Numbered from the stretch's first letter, positions 1 through 7,425 are shown. The stretch: 7,551 nt of DNA from Verrucomicrobiota bacterium (GCA_008933045.1 WBXJ01000145.1:1-7551); one strand, 5' to 3'. Numbers and translations: made by a program. The notes: generated by a model not told the origin, from the letters alone.

Positions 1-752
1 CCCGCTTTTCCTCGCAATTCCTCATCAAAAGCTCCTTCTACCCCTGCTTTACCGACATAATCTGGCAAACGATATCGAAACACCATCTCGTCCCCATCCG
101 GAATCTCATCCTCGCGCTGTAGAAAACCGAGGACATGCACCGCTGTGTTGCCATTCGGGTAGTTGCGCATCGGTTGCACCTCCAGCTCGACTCCCGGCAA
201 ATCACCGCAACGCTCCATGAAAATCGCGACTTGTTCTGGAGTCAGATTGTTAATAATCGGCAAGGGAAGAGCCAACGTGTCGACGTAATGACGCGCAAAG
301 ACTCGAGCGTTCAATATCAACGGTGACCCTAAAATCCTCGAACTCACCTGCCAGACCAAGTTGCTCACGACCTGATATCTCGCTTGGCCTTGCATCGCCA
401 CGGACTGCTCCCGAGTCGCCCGTCCCGGATTGGTGAGCAAGAATTGTCGGCGAACCGAGTTGGTATATTCGTATTTAAACTGTTCACGCAAATCTTCGAG
501 GTAAAGATTCACCTGAAACTTGGGTTGGTTCTCTGCTAATAACGCACCGTGGCGATCAATTATCCTTCCGCGAGGAGCTGGAACTCTCACCGTCCTGAAG
601 GTCTGCACTTTCAGGCTCTCTTGATACCGTTGGCTCACAGCCACTTGGACATACCAAAGCCCCGCGAGCAAAATTCCTAGGCCAACCAAAACCAAGGCCG
701 ACAGCCACCTTAACTGCTGATCGGCACGACGTAATTGGTCAAACACCAACAT
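1..752 (-). CDS. mrdA: Penicillin-binding protein 2 (class B PBP, elongation transpeptidase), N-terminal 250 residues, truncated by window edge
   Basis: This is the cell-elongation transpeptidase that crosslinks peptidoglycan in the periplasm as part of the Rod complex. The ATG is at 752-750, with an SD-like GAGGA (768-764) 11 bases upstream, inside the end of mreD. Visible in the translation are a short cytoplasmic N-terminus, one membrane anchor at about residues 17-39, and then the class B PBP hallmark RGRIIDRHGALLAEN (61-75). The pedestal follows, with NNLTPEQVAIF (168-178), the RNYPNGNTAVHVLGFL segment (196-211) and VGKAGVEGAFDEELRGKA (233-250), the usual G-x-G-hE...Y/F-D-x-x-L-x-G-K block. 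The stretch between the RG..DR.G motif and NNLTPEQ looks somewhat longer than in enterobacterial PBP2. The catalytic SxxK, SxN and KTG motifs lie beyond base 1, so activity cannot be judged here. It is the last visible gene of the mreBCD operon, two bases after mreD. FtsI is the alternative class B PBP, but the mre context and motifs favour PBP2. Confidence 0.95.
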   Translation of the reverse strand, partial: MLVFDQLRRADQQLRWLSALVLVGLGILLAGLWYVQVAVSQRYQESLKVQTFRTVRVPAPRGRIIDRHGALLAENQPKFQVNLYLEDLREQFKYEYTNSVRRQFLLTNPGRATREQSVAMQGQARYQVVSNLVWQVSSRILGSPLILNARVFARHYVDTLALPLPIINNLTPEQVAIFMERCGDLPGVELEVQPMRNYPNGNTAVHVLGFLQREDEIPDGDEMVFRYRLPDYVGKAGVEGAFDEELRGKA

Positions 753-754
753 AA

Positions 755-1309
755 TTAATGTTTTCCTCGCTGAATTTGGCGATCGCTGCGGAACGCCGAG
801 GATTCCACCATGGAGGGATGGTTAAGTGCGACCTGCAACCGTCCAAACACCTTGAACCAAACCGGTGTCAAAATCCCTCCTACCAAGGTCACAACAAGCC
901 ATTGCCATAAGCTCGACCAACCCACTAGCGGTTGACGACCCGCAAACAATAACAACACCCAACAAAGCAATGGCGCAATCGCGCTCGCTGCCATCCCAAG
1001 AACCACCTGCGCATACCGTTGATCTTTCAGGATCAATTCACGCTTTTGGCAGACCCCCATCCCAATAAGCAATAGCGGAATCACGCTGATTCCCAACGGA
1101 TTAACCGATACAGAATCATAAAGCAGACCCGCAACGAGCGAGAAAATCGCCACCGGACGTGATCCGTGAGCCAGTGCCACGTAAACAACCAACCCGGGTA
1201 GGAGGTCAACCTGAGCTCCCGTCAGGTTTCGGAATCCGTGATAGGATGCTTCAAAAAACACCACCGTATAGGTCGTTACTCCGAGGCAAAATATCATCCA
1301 CCAATTCAT
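755..1309 (-). CDS. mreD: Rod shape-determining membrane protein MreD
   Basis: MreD is an integral inner-membrane component of the elongation complex; it works with MreC and the PBP2/RodA synthase. The 184-residue product has the usual family length and is strongly hydrophobic. About five to six membrane segments can be seen, at roughly residues 3-20, 34-48, 52-66, 72-88, 101-122 and 134-153, with a polar C-terminal tail. The family's recognisable signature is present: Q-x-D-L-L-P-G-L (33-40), then GLLYDSVSVNPLG (61-73), matching the G-hh-x-D-hh-...-P-h-G pattern of MreD. The ATG (1309-1307) overlaps the mreC stop as ATGA. An SD-like GAGGAAG (1332-1326) lies 16 bases upstream, rather far, so coupling to mreC translation is likely. 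MreD diverges quickly in sequence, so the assignment depends on this motif, the hydrophobicity and the position between mreC and mrdA. Confidence 0.93.
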   Translation of the reverse strand: MNWWMIFCLGVTTYTVVFFEASYHGFRNLTGAQVDLLPGLVVYVALAHGSRPVAIFSLVAGLLYDSVSVNPLGISVIPLLLIGMGVCQKRELILKDQRYAQVVLGMAASAIAPLLCWVLLLFAGRQPLVGWSSLWQWLVVTLVGGILTPVWFKVFGRLQVALNHPSMVESSAFRSDRQIQRGKH

Positions 1310-2112
1310 GGCAATAACACCCAGACTTCCTCTAAATCCTTCAAGTTGGCGGAGAGCTTGACCCGGGCCTCGTGGAACAATCCATGATCGGCCAGTTGAA
1401 CCTCCATAATCCGCCCGATTGGAATGCCTTTGGGGAATAATCCACCCAAACCGCTCGTGATTACTTTTTGGCCGGGTTTAAGCTGGCTATGTCGTGAAAT
1501 GTAAGTCATCTCAACCAAGGTTTGATCGGGAATAGTTTGACTGCTAGGCGCGATCACTCCCGCCTCTCGGGTTTCCTCGATCAACGCCGAAACTCGACAG
1601 TTGGGATCACCCAATAACAACACTCGTGCTGAAGTCGTCCCCACTTGATCCACCCTACCCACAAGCCCATCCGAGGTTAATACCACCGTGTTCGTCGTGA
1701 TGTTGTCGTTGCTTCCAAGGTTGATTTGTAAGGCTTTCCACCAGTTGGCAGGCTCTCGGGCTAGTATCCGGGCCAGTTTCACATTCCAGCCAGACCGTTG
1801 CTTCCAAGCCACCGTGGTTCTTAGCTGAGCATTCTCCCGCAAAACGTCCGCTCCCTGCATCAGTTCGAGCTTTAGTTGTTGGTTCTCTTTTTGGAGCTTT
1901 TCGAGTTCCGCCAAAAGCACTCGGCGAGGCATCACTCCGCTACTCGCCTGATCCAACGCTTGGTGGGTAGCGGTGGATAATCCGAAAATGGGAATAAAAA
2001 TATCACTGATCACGAGTTTCAGCTGCGAAGATGCCTTGCCCGGCAGGTTCAACAGAACCAGCGAGATGAGAAAAAATAAACCAAAAGCCAGATAATATGG
2101 CTTTTTGAGCAT
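1306..2112 (-). CDS. mreC: Rod shape-determining protein MreC
   Basis: MreC is the bitopic periplasmic scaffold that links MreB filaments to PBP2 and activates it. From the ATG at 2112 the protein has 268 residues. It has a basic start (MLKKPYY), one membrane segment at about residues 8-24, and an amphipathic coiled coil at about 64-100 rich in E/L/K/Q (for example LLAELEKLQKENQQLKLEL). The double beta-barrel domain follows, with VLTSDGLVGRVDQVG (144-158), VLLLGDPNCRVSALIEETRE (164-183) and TSGLGGLFPKGIPIGRI (219-235), all classic MreC segments. The length is ordinary. A TTG six bases further upstream (2118) is also in frame, but the ATG directly before LKKPYY is the more natural start; no clear SD is seen for either. 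It begins 51 bases after mreB ends and overlaps mreD by four bases. Confidence 0.95.
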   Translation of the reverse strand: MLKKPYYLAFGLFFLISLVLLNLPGKASSQLKLVISDIFIPIFGLSTATHQALDQASSGVMPRRVLLAELEKLQKENQQLKLELMQGADVLRENAQLRTTVAWKQRSGWNVKLARILAREPANWWKALQINLGSNDNITTNTVVLTSDGLVGRVDQVGTTSARVLLLGDPNCRVSALIEETREAGVIAPSSQTIPDQTLVEMTYISRHSQLKPGQKVITSGLGGLFPKGIPIGRIMEVQLADHGLFHEARVKLSANLKDLEEVWVLLP

Positions 2113-2163
2113 GTGCAACCCGGATATTTAATATTGTCCGAGCGAACGCCTCAACTCTACCCT

Positions 2164-3192
2164 TTAAGTTCGACTGGAAGTAGCCACGGTTCTGAGAAAT
2201 TGCAATTCTTGCAACACCCGACCCGTGCCTTCGGCCACGGCAGTTAATGGGTCATCAGCAATGTGAACCGGCAGCCCTGTTTCCTCAGCCACCAATCGGT
2301 CGATCCCTCGTAAAAGGGCTCCTCCACCCGCCATCACAATCCCTCGATCCACTAAGTCCGCAGAGAGTTCCGGCGGGCAACGCTCGAGCGTGATCCGCAC
2401 CGATTCTAAGATACTCGTCAGTGGTTCCTTCAATGCTTCCCTGATCTCTTCCGATCTTACAGAAAGAGTCTTAGGTAACCCTGCACTCAGATCCCGCCCC
2501 TTTACGTCCATCGTTAGCTCTTCATCCAAAGGATAGGCTGAACCAATGCGGATTTTGATTTCTTCCGCTGTGCGTTCGCCAATCATCAGGTTATACGCAC
2601 GCTTCATGTAGGCCACAATGGTCTCATCGAACTCATCTCCACCCACCCGCAAACTTCGGCTGAACACAATTCCAGCCAAGGAAATAATCGCAATTTCGCA
2701 GGTCCCACCTCCGATATCGACGATCATATTTCCCGCAGGTTCGTGCACAGGCAACCCGCAACCAATGGCCGAGGCCATTGGTTGCTCGATCAAGTATACC
2801 TCGCGAGCACCCGCGTGCATCGCTGAGTCCTTCACGGCTCGTTTCTCAACTTCTGTGATACCCGACGGAACGGCAACCACTACTCGGGGCGCGATTAACT
2901 TGCGATGATGAACCTTCTGGATGAAATGCCGAAGCATCGCCTCGGTAATTTCGAAATCCGCAATAACTCCGTCCTTCATAGGACGAATAGCGACAATGTT
3001 CCCAGGAGTGCGACCCAACATCCGTTTGGCCTCCTCTCCTACAGCAAGAACATTTGTCGTGCCCGCCTGGATGGCGACCACAGAAGGTTCGCGCAGCACA
3101 ATCCCCCGATCTCGCACATAAACGAGCGAGTTAGCGGTTCCCAAGTCGATTCCAATATCGTTGGAAAAGAGACCTCTAATTTGCGCAAACAT
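2164..3192 (-). CDS. mreB: Rod shape-determining actin homologue MreB
   Basis: MreB is a membrane-bound actin-like ATPase whose filaments direct lateral cell-wall synthesis. The 342-residue product from ATG 3192 matches the usual size and starts [19 protein letters not shown], as MreB proteins do, including a short amphipathic membrane-binding start. Nucleotide-site motifs are intact: phosphate 1 [11 protein letters not shown] (12-22), EQPMASAIG with the putative catalytic Glu137, phosphate 2 DIGGGT (159-164), and the adenosine motif [13 protein letters not shown] (284-296). Also typical are EPSVVAI (35-41), [11 protein letters not shown] (70-80) and RVGGDEFDE (182-190). The frame stays open to a GTG at 3228, giving 12 more residues. 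I reject that start because the extension is not MreB-like and it lies inside the best promoter candidate. The purine-rich GGGAGGG (3219-3213) is 20 bases from the ATG, too far for a normal SD. This is the first gene of the operon and is divergent from the protease. Confidence 0.98.
   Translation of the reverse strand: MFAQIRGLFSNDIGIDLGTANSLVYVRDRGIVLREPSVVAIQAGTTNVLAVGEEAKRMLGRTPGNIVAIRPMKDGVIADFEITEAMLRHFIQKVHHRKLIAPRVVVAVPSGITEVEKRAVKDSAMHAGAREVYLIEQPMASAIGCGLPVHEPAGNMIVDIGGGTCEIAIISLAGIVFSRSLRVGGDEFDETIVAYMKRAYNLMIGERTAEEIKIRIGSAYPLDEELTMDVKGRDLSAGLPKTLSVRSEEIREALKEPLTSILESVRITLERCPPELSADLVDRGIVMAGGGALLRGIDRLVAEETGLPVHIADDPLTAVAEGTGRVLQELQFLRTVATSSRT
2758..2785. repeat. Perfect 13-bp inverted repeat inside mreB
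   Basis: The arm GCAACCAATGGCC (2758-2770) is followed by a 2-base centre and its exact reverse complement (2773-2785). In mreB mRNA it would form a strong hairpin over the codons for residues 137-146 ([10 protein letters not shown]). Eight of the 13 pairs are forced by the conserved amino acids; five depend on third codon positions, and all five are complementary. A regulatory role is unproven. Confidence 0.8.
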
Positions 3193-3219
3193 GAAACGTA
3201 AGCTTAAACTGACCCTCCC

Positions 3220-3248
3220 ATTAACCACTCCAAACCCCTATTGGTCAA
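3220..3248 (-). promoter_or_regulatory. Candidate sigma70-type promoter for the mreBCD-mrdA operon
   Basis: On the minus strand TTGACC (3248-3243, 5 of 6 to the -35 consensus) is followed after 17 bases by GTTAAT (3225-3220, 4 of 6 to the -10 consensus, lacking the first T and the A). Transcription would start near 3213, about 20 bases before the mreB ATG at 3192 and downstream of the alternative GTG 3228. That supports the shorter mreB start. This is consensus matching only. Confidence 0.35.
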
Positions 3249-3285
3249 GCGGTTTAATCAAGACCTTTGATGAGCCGTTTTGACC
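3243..3285. repeat. Interrupted dyad in the divergent promoter region
   Basis: Three nested complementary blocks share roughly one centre near 3264. They are GGTCAA (3243-3248) with TTGACC (3280-3285), CGG (3250-3252) with CCG (3275-3277), and ATCAA (3257-3261) with TTGAT (3267-3271), separated by short unpaired bases. The outer blocks coincide with both candidate -35 elements. It could be an operator for a dimeric regulator or a cruciform/hairpin; which one cannot be told from sequence alone. Confidence 0.45.
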
Positions 3286-3308
3286 CATCCCGAATCAGGA
3301 GCCACAAT
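3280..3308 (+). promoter_or_regulatory. Candidate promoter directed towards the protease gene
   Basis: TTGACC (3280-3285) is followed after 17 bases by CACAAT (3303-3308, 4 of 6). It mirrors the candidate mreB promoter with the same -35 hexamer and the same spacing on the opposite strand. If used, the protease transcript would carry a leader of about 260 bases. The weaker pair at 3528-3557 is an alternative. Inference from consensus only. Confidence 0.22.
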
Positions 3309-3573
3309 CTTGATCAAAATCAACCACGTTTCAAAAGTCGGCATGGATTTAGCTTTGAAAAATTGCCCATGTTTCTTCAAGACTGTTACCGAGGAGTTGT
3401 TAGCTTGCGATTACGAACGCAATTTGCAGGAATTCACTTGACCCTCCTGCCGCTTTCCGAACAATGTCCGAGAACATCTTCCTCCCAAGAGGTTGGATGT
3501 CCAATTGTACAGAGACAGTGGGGATGGTTGCCACCGAGGTTGGCATGAATGTAGATTTATTTCGAGCTCACGC

Positions 3574-6500
3574 ATGAAATTGCCCGTGTTGATAATAGCT
3601 GGTTGTTTGTTTGCCTCTCTTAATCTGGCAGCAGAGACAAATTCGTTCGTCGTCATCAACGGCGCCAAGGCACACCCTTCCCGTGTTCTAGCCAAACTAA
3701 AGCAAGGGGGTGCAGGGGGTGCCCAAGCCCGCCAAGTGGGAGCAGGCTACACCGTGCGCCGAGAGTTCAAACTAGTAGCCGGTCTGCTTCTCATCGAGAC
3801 CGTCGGTCAGGTTCAAGCCAAGGCGGGAGATACCCCCGAGGAAGCCGGTCAACGTCTGAACGCCAAAATTGAGGCACTGCAAGCCACCGGTAAATACGAG
3901 TATGTAGAACCCGACTTTATTCGATCGATCTCGGTGAACCCACCGACCGACGCTGCCTTTGTTGATGGAACCCTTTGGGGTTTGAATAACTTGGGGCAAA
4001 ATGGCGGCAAAGCTGGTGCTGACATCAACGTGATCCCTGCTTGGGGCAACAATTTCATCGGTTCGACCAATATTATCGTCGCCGTGATCGATACTGGGAT
4101 CAACTACACCCATAGAGATCTTGCGACACAGATGTGGGTCAACCCTGGCGAAATCCCCGGCAACGGAATTGATGACGACGGAGATGGTTACATCGACAAC
4201 ATCTATGGCATCAATGCGATCACTAATTCGGGTGATCCTCGCGATGACAATGGACACGGGAGCCACGTTGCAGGCACGATCGGTGCCGCTGCGAACGACG
4301 GCAACGGTCACGTGGGTGTGGCATGGAATGTGCAACTCATGGCCTGTAAATTTCTCTCTGCCAACAGCGGTGGGGCAACCAGCGACGCCATTCAGTGCAT
4401 TGATTTTGCCGTGCTTAAGGGGGCTCAAATCTCCAATAATAGTTGGGGTGGAGGCGGTTACTCCAAAGCGTTGCTCGATTCGATCCAAGCCGCCGGTGAC
4501 CAAGGCCATCTCTTCATAGCTGCCGCAGGAAATAACGCCAACGACAATGACCTATCACCGACCTACCCTGCCTCATACAACTTGGATAATATTTTGGTGG
4601 TTGCGGCGTTGGATCGAAATGATCTGATCGCAGATTTTTCAAACTACGGTCTCACCTCAGTCGATATCGCTGCACCCGGTGTGGAAATCTACTCATGCTG
4701 GATTGGATCTGATCAAGCCTACAATACGATCGACGGCACCAGCATGGCCTCTCCGCATGTGGCAGGTGCCGCCGCGATTCTTTGGGGTGCTCAAACCGCA
4801 AGTGATTACGGTTCCATCAAAAAACTTCTAATGGATGGTGCGACTCCAATTCCTAGCCTCAACGGCAAGTGCGTCACGGGTGCCCGCCTGAACGTCCTAA
4901 AATCTCTACCCAAAGGTAAACGTGATGGAATCCTCGAGGTTTCAGTGGTCCCAACCCAAGGTAGCCTTCTGCGCGTCGGCACCAATGTGAGTGTCTTTGT
5001 TACGGTGTCGGACGGATTCGGGATCAACAATGCCACTGTGATGGGTAAATTCGCCGCGTTCGCCACCAATGTGGTTTTTCGTAACGATGGCAAAGCTCCC
5101 GACCTTCAGGCCAACGATTCAGTCTACGCCAGCCAAATATCGACCGATTTAAGCCCTGGAAGCTATGATTTATCGCTCTCCATAACGGCTCCTGATTCCC
5201 AACCTTTCGCGACGAATATTACTTATCGCCTGATTCGCCCCCCTGCTAATGATAACTTTACCAACGCCCAAAAGATTGCAGCCGGGGGAGCAATTATTGA
5301 TACCGACAACCGGTTTGCAACCCGCGAAAAGTTCGAACCCAATCACGCAGGCACTACCAACAATTCGGGGTCGTTGTGGTATAGCTGGTCACCCATCGCT
5401 AACACCCCCGTCATCATCGATACTGCTGGCAGCACATTCGACAGTGTCGTTGCTGTCTACACTGGTTCCACCCTCGGCACCCTGAAGCAAGTCGCCGCAG
5501 CCAATGATGTCGGCACCAAACAAAGTGCTTTTGTTAAGTTTAATTCTACGGCAGCAACTACCTACTGGATTGCAGTTGCGGGCGCGAGATCCTCTGAAGT
5601 TGGCTCGGTGCACCTGCGCGTTGAGCTGAATGGAGAACCCGATAATACAGCACCTTTGATTACAGTCCTCTCCCCGCTCCCCGGATCCCGCATTCGAACC
5701 GTCGATGGCAAAGTTGAAATCTCAGGAACCGCCGTCGATCCTCAGCCGAACCCTTCTGGCATCCGACAAGTGCTCATCAAAGTGAACAACGAAATCGCTA
5801 CCACCGCCGTGGGCACGAATAACTGGTCGAGCACTGTCCTGCTGCAAGTAGGATTGAACGTGATCGAAGTCAGCGCGTACGACTATGCCGAAAACATCTC
5901 GATCCCGTCACAATTCACATTGACCTATCTTTTGCCATCAGTGGCAAACGACTTGTTCGCCTACGCCACCTCGCTTACCAGCACCACAGGTTTCGTCATC
6001 GCGACCAACACCACCGCGACAAAAGAATTTAAAGAACCCAACCACGGAGGCAACGAGGGCGGCCATTCTCTTTGGTACACTTGGACTGCCCCTACTAACG
6101 GAATTTTCTACGTCAGCACCGAAGGCTCTGACATCGATACCCTGGTCGGAATCTACGAAGGCAGGTTTGTGGATAAGCTACTGCAACTAGCCAGCAGTGA
6201 TGATATTCCTGGTGATGATTTCGGTGAAATCATCACCACAGTAAAAACCGGCAACAAATACTACATCGCGGTAGATGGGTTTGCTGGTAGCACGGGTTCG
6301 GTGCAACTCAACTATAACTTCTCCGAAAGTCAGGTGTATAAAGTCACAGCATCCGCTTCGACTGAAAACAGCTCAAGCGGAACTGTCACTCCCACATTGG
6401 CTTACTACCCCATAAACGCAGCCGTCAGCATCGTGGCCACACCCTCTAAACTGTCTCAATTTAAACGGTTCAAAGATAAATTATCAGGAACCGTGGTTTC

Positions 6501-7191
6501 CACAGCAAACCCTTACACATTCATCATCAACGGCCCGGTGAATCTAATCGCTGAATTTGAACCACGCGTCTACACGGAGAACTTTGAAGGCGGGTTATTC
6601 AACGAACTGTGGAGCAACAACAACTGGGATATCCAATCCAGCCACACCAGTGTTGGAACTAATGCCGCACGCTCCAAAGCTATCGCCGACGGTGGCAGCA
6701 GTTCGATGACACTAACTTCCTACACGAGATCAGGCGTTGGATCCTTCGATTATTTCGTCAATTCTGAAGAATTCTTCGATAAGCTGGAATTCCGAATCAA
6801 CGGTCAGTTGATCGAGAAATGGTCTGGCCTGACCATGGGCACGACGTTCCAAACTTACACGTTTGATGTGCCTAATGGCTACAACACATTCCAATGGAGT
6901 TACAGCAAGGATAACGCTTTAGCCGTTGGTTTAGACGCAGCCTTTGTGGACGCGATCCAACTCCCTGCGGGTCAACCCAGCCTGAATGTTGAGATCACGC
7001 CATCGGGCGGATACACCATCAAGGTAAAAGGCCAACCACTAGGTCAAGTTACTGTCCAAATATCGACTGATCTAAAAACGTGGCGCCCTGGAACCATCCT
7101 CGTTAACGACATCCAAGGTCAGTCCACGTGGAAAGTTCCGACAGAGCAAGGAAACTCCGGAGCCTTTTACCGATTGATGCACAATCGTTAA
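3574..7191 (+). CDS. Secreted subtilisin-family (S8) serine protease with multiple C-terminal beta-sandwich domains
   Basis: Predicted exported endopeptidase of 1205 residues. A Sec signal peptide covers residues 1-20 (likely cut after LNLAA, before Glu21). An I9-like propeptide runs to about residue 118 and ends in the usual YVEPDFI. The S8 domain spans about 130-440, with catalytic Asp173 (AVIDTG), His228 (NGHGSHVAGT) and Ser390 (GTSMASPHVAG), oxyanion Asn320 (AAAGNN), and a Ca-loop-like DDDGDGYID insert (200-208). After it come an Ig-like domain with NDGKAPDLQANDSVY (about 455-553), a PPC-like domain (557-685), a second Ig-like domain (692-786), a second PPC-like copy (790-916), a bacterial repeat-type domain (921-998), a MAM/lectin-like beta domain starting YTENFEGG (1000-1130), and a terminal module with ISTDLKTW and FYRL (1136-1205). 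The frame is open back to a TTG at 3493, but the ATG at 3574 starts exactly at the signal peptide; only a weak GAG lies before it. No sorting tail such as PEP-CTERM or LPXTG is visible. The substrate is unknown; a nutritional role on extracellular protein is an inference. Confidence 0.95.
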   Translation: MKLPVLIIAGCLFASLNLAAETNSFVVINGAKAHPSRVLAKLKQGGAGGAQARQVGAGYTVRREFKLVAGLLLIETVGQVQAKAGDTPEEAGQRLNAKIEALQATGKYEYVEPDFIRSISVNPPTDAAFVDGTLWGLNNLGQNGGKAGADINVIPAWGNNFIGSTNIIVAVIDTGINYTHRDLATQMWVNPGEIPGNGIDDDGDGYIDNIYGINAITNSGDPRDDNGHGSHVAGTIGAAANDGNGHVGVAWNVQLMACKFLSANSGGATSDAIQCIDFAVLKGAQISNNSWGGGGYSKALLDSIQAAGDQGHLFIAAAGNNANDNDLSPTYPASYNLDNILVVAALDRNDLIADFSNYGLTSVDIAAPGVEIYSCWIGSDQAYNTIDGTSMASPHVAGAAAILWGAQTASDYGSIKKLLMDGATPIPSLNGKCVTGARLNVLKSLPKGKRDGILEVSVVPTQGSLLRVGTNVSVFVTVSDGFGINNATVMGKFAAFATNVVFRNDGKAPDLQANDSVYASQISTDLSPGSYDLSLSITAPDSQPFATNITYRLIRPPANDNFTNAQKIAAGGAIIDTDNRFATREKFEPNHAGTTNNSGSLWYSWSPIANTPVIIDTAGSTFDSVVAVYTGSTLGTLKQVAAANDVGTKQSAFVKFNSTAATTYWIAVAGARSSEVGSVHLRVELNGEPDNTAPLITVLSPLPGSRIRTVDGKVEISGTAVDPQPNPSGIRQVLIKVNNEIATTAVGTNNWSSTVLLQVGLNVIEVSAYDYAENISIPSQFTLTYLLPSVANDLFAYATSLTSTTGFVIATNTTATKEFKEPNHGGNEGGHSLWYTWTAPTNGIFYVSTEGSDIDTLVGIYEGRFVDKLLQLASSDDIPGDDFGEIITTVKTGNKYYIAVDGFAGSTGSVQLNYNFSESQVYKVTASASTENSSSGTVTPTLAYYPINAAVSIVATPSKLSQFKRFKDKLSGTVVSTANPYTFIINGPVNLIAEFEPRVYTENFEGGLFNELWSNNNWDIQSSHTSVGTNAARSKAIADGGSSSMTLTSYTRSGVGSFDYFVNSEEFFDKLEFRINGQLIEKWSGLTMGTTFQTYTFDVPNGYNTFQWSYSKDNALAVGLDAAFVDAIQLPAGQPSLNVEITPSGGYTIKVKGQPLGQVTVQISTDLKTWRPGTILVNDIQGQSTWKVPTEQGNSGAFYRLMHNR
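6210..6238. repeat. Perfect 13-bp inverted repeat inside the protease gene
   Basis: The arm TGGTGATGATTTC (6210-6222), a 3-base centre GGT, and the exact reverse complement GAAATCATCACCA (6226-6238) would form a compact 13-bp hairpin in the protease mRNA. It lies in the second PPC-like domain, encoding P-G-D-D-F-G-E-I-I-T-T. The first PPC-like copy does not carry an equivalent repeat at the aligned place. Function unknown. Confidence 0.8.
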
Positions 7192-7313
7192 CCGACGTCC
7201 GATCGTCAGCACCAGTCAAATTTTTCTCGCGAACTATTGACGTCCGTCCCCCAACGGGGCAGAGTCTCAACCCGCACGATCAGGAGCGAGACCCAATGAT
7301 CGTTGCATCACAT

Positions 7314-7388
<75 letters not shown>

Positions 7389-7393
7389 CCTTA

Positions 7394-7425
7394 AAACCCT
7401 TTAGACTCAATAGAATCAAGGGTTT
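7394..7425 (+). terminator. Possible hairpin terminator after the tRNA gene
   Basis: AAACCCTT (7394-7401) and AAGGGTTT (7418-7425) can pair over 8 bp with a 16-base loop, six bases after the tRNA CCA. There is no T-run beyond the stem (CATCAGAAAA follows), so this is not a canonical intrinsic terminator. It may be only a processing or attenuating hairpin. Confidence 0.28.

Larger units (their letters stand above)
3193..3573. other. Divergent intergenic region between mreB and the protease gene
   Basis: These 381 bases separate two genes that start in opposite directions. I see no convincing gene here; open frames at 3267-3548 (+) and 3411-3695 (-) have low-complexity or unrecognisable products and no start signals. 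The mreB-proximal half holds an interrupted dyad (3243-3285), two candidate promoters using its outer arms, and five TTGAT/ATCAA pentamers: 3257-3261, 3267-3271, 3310-3314, 3313-3317 and 3319-3323. A 7-bp inverted repeat TTTCAAA/TTTGAAA lies at 3330-3336 and 3354-3360. Close to the protease there is a short dyad TGCCA-N7-TGGCA (3529-3545) and a weak promoter-like pair TTGCCA (3528-3533), 18 bases, TAGATT (3552-3557), which would give a leader of only about 10 bases. Confidence 0.7.

Noticed and set aside
135..326. 63-codon plus-strand frame opposite mrdA, and similar frames at 865-1068, 2618-2908 and 2905-3201
   Set aside because: All are antisense to conserved mre/mrdA coding sequence and have no features of their own.
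3193..3228. GTG start of mreB at 3228
   Set aside because: It adds 12 residues not found in the family and overlaps the likely -10 element; the ATG at 3192 gives the normal MreB N-terminus.
3493..3573. N-terminal extension of the protease from a TTG at 3493
   Set aside because: The purine-rich AAGAGG abuts the TTG with no spacing, and the extra 27 residues would precede a perfectly normal signal peptide. The ATG at 3574 is better.
3772..4509. 245-codon open frame on the minus strand opposite the protease catalytic domain
   Set aside because: It is antisense to an unmistakable S8 domain, its product has no recognisable motif, and it has no start signal; it is a shadow of the codon bias of the real gene.
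4121..4519. 132-codon plus-strand frame inside the protease gene
   Set aside because: It overlaps the catalytic His-to-Asn region in another frame, and the product is low in complexity and unlike any family.
6767..6778. 12-bp palindrome GAAGAATTCTTC in the protease gene
   Set aside because: It is a self-complementary run of Glu and Phe codons (E-E-F-F) with no loop and is probably incidental.
7276..7303. Inverted repeat ACGATCA/TGATCGT between protease and tRNA, considered as the protease terminator
   Set aside because: The stem is only 7 bp with a 14-base loop and no T-run after it. The GACGTCCG direct repeat nearby (7194-7201, 7239-7246) is short enough to be chance.
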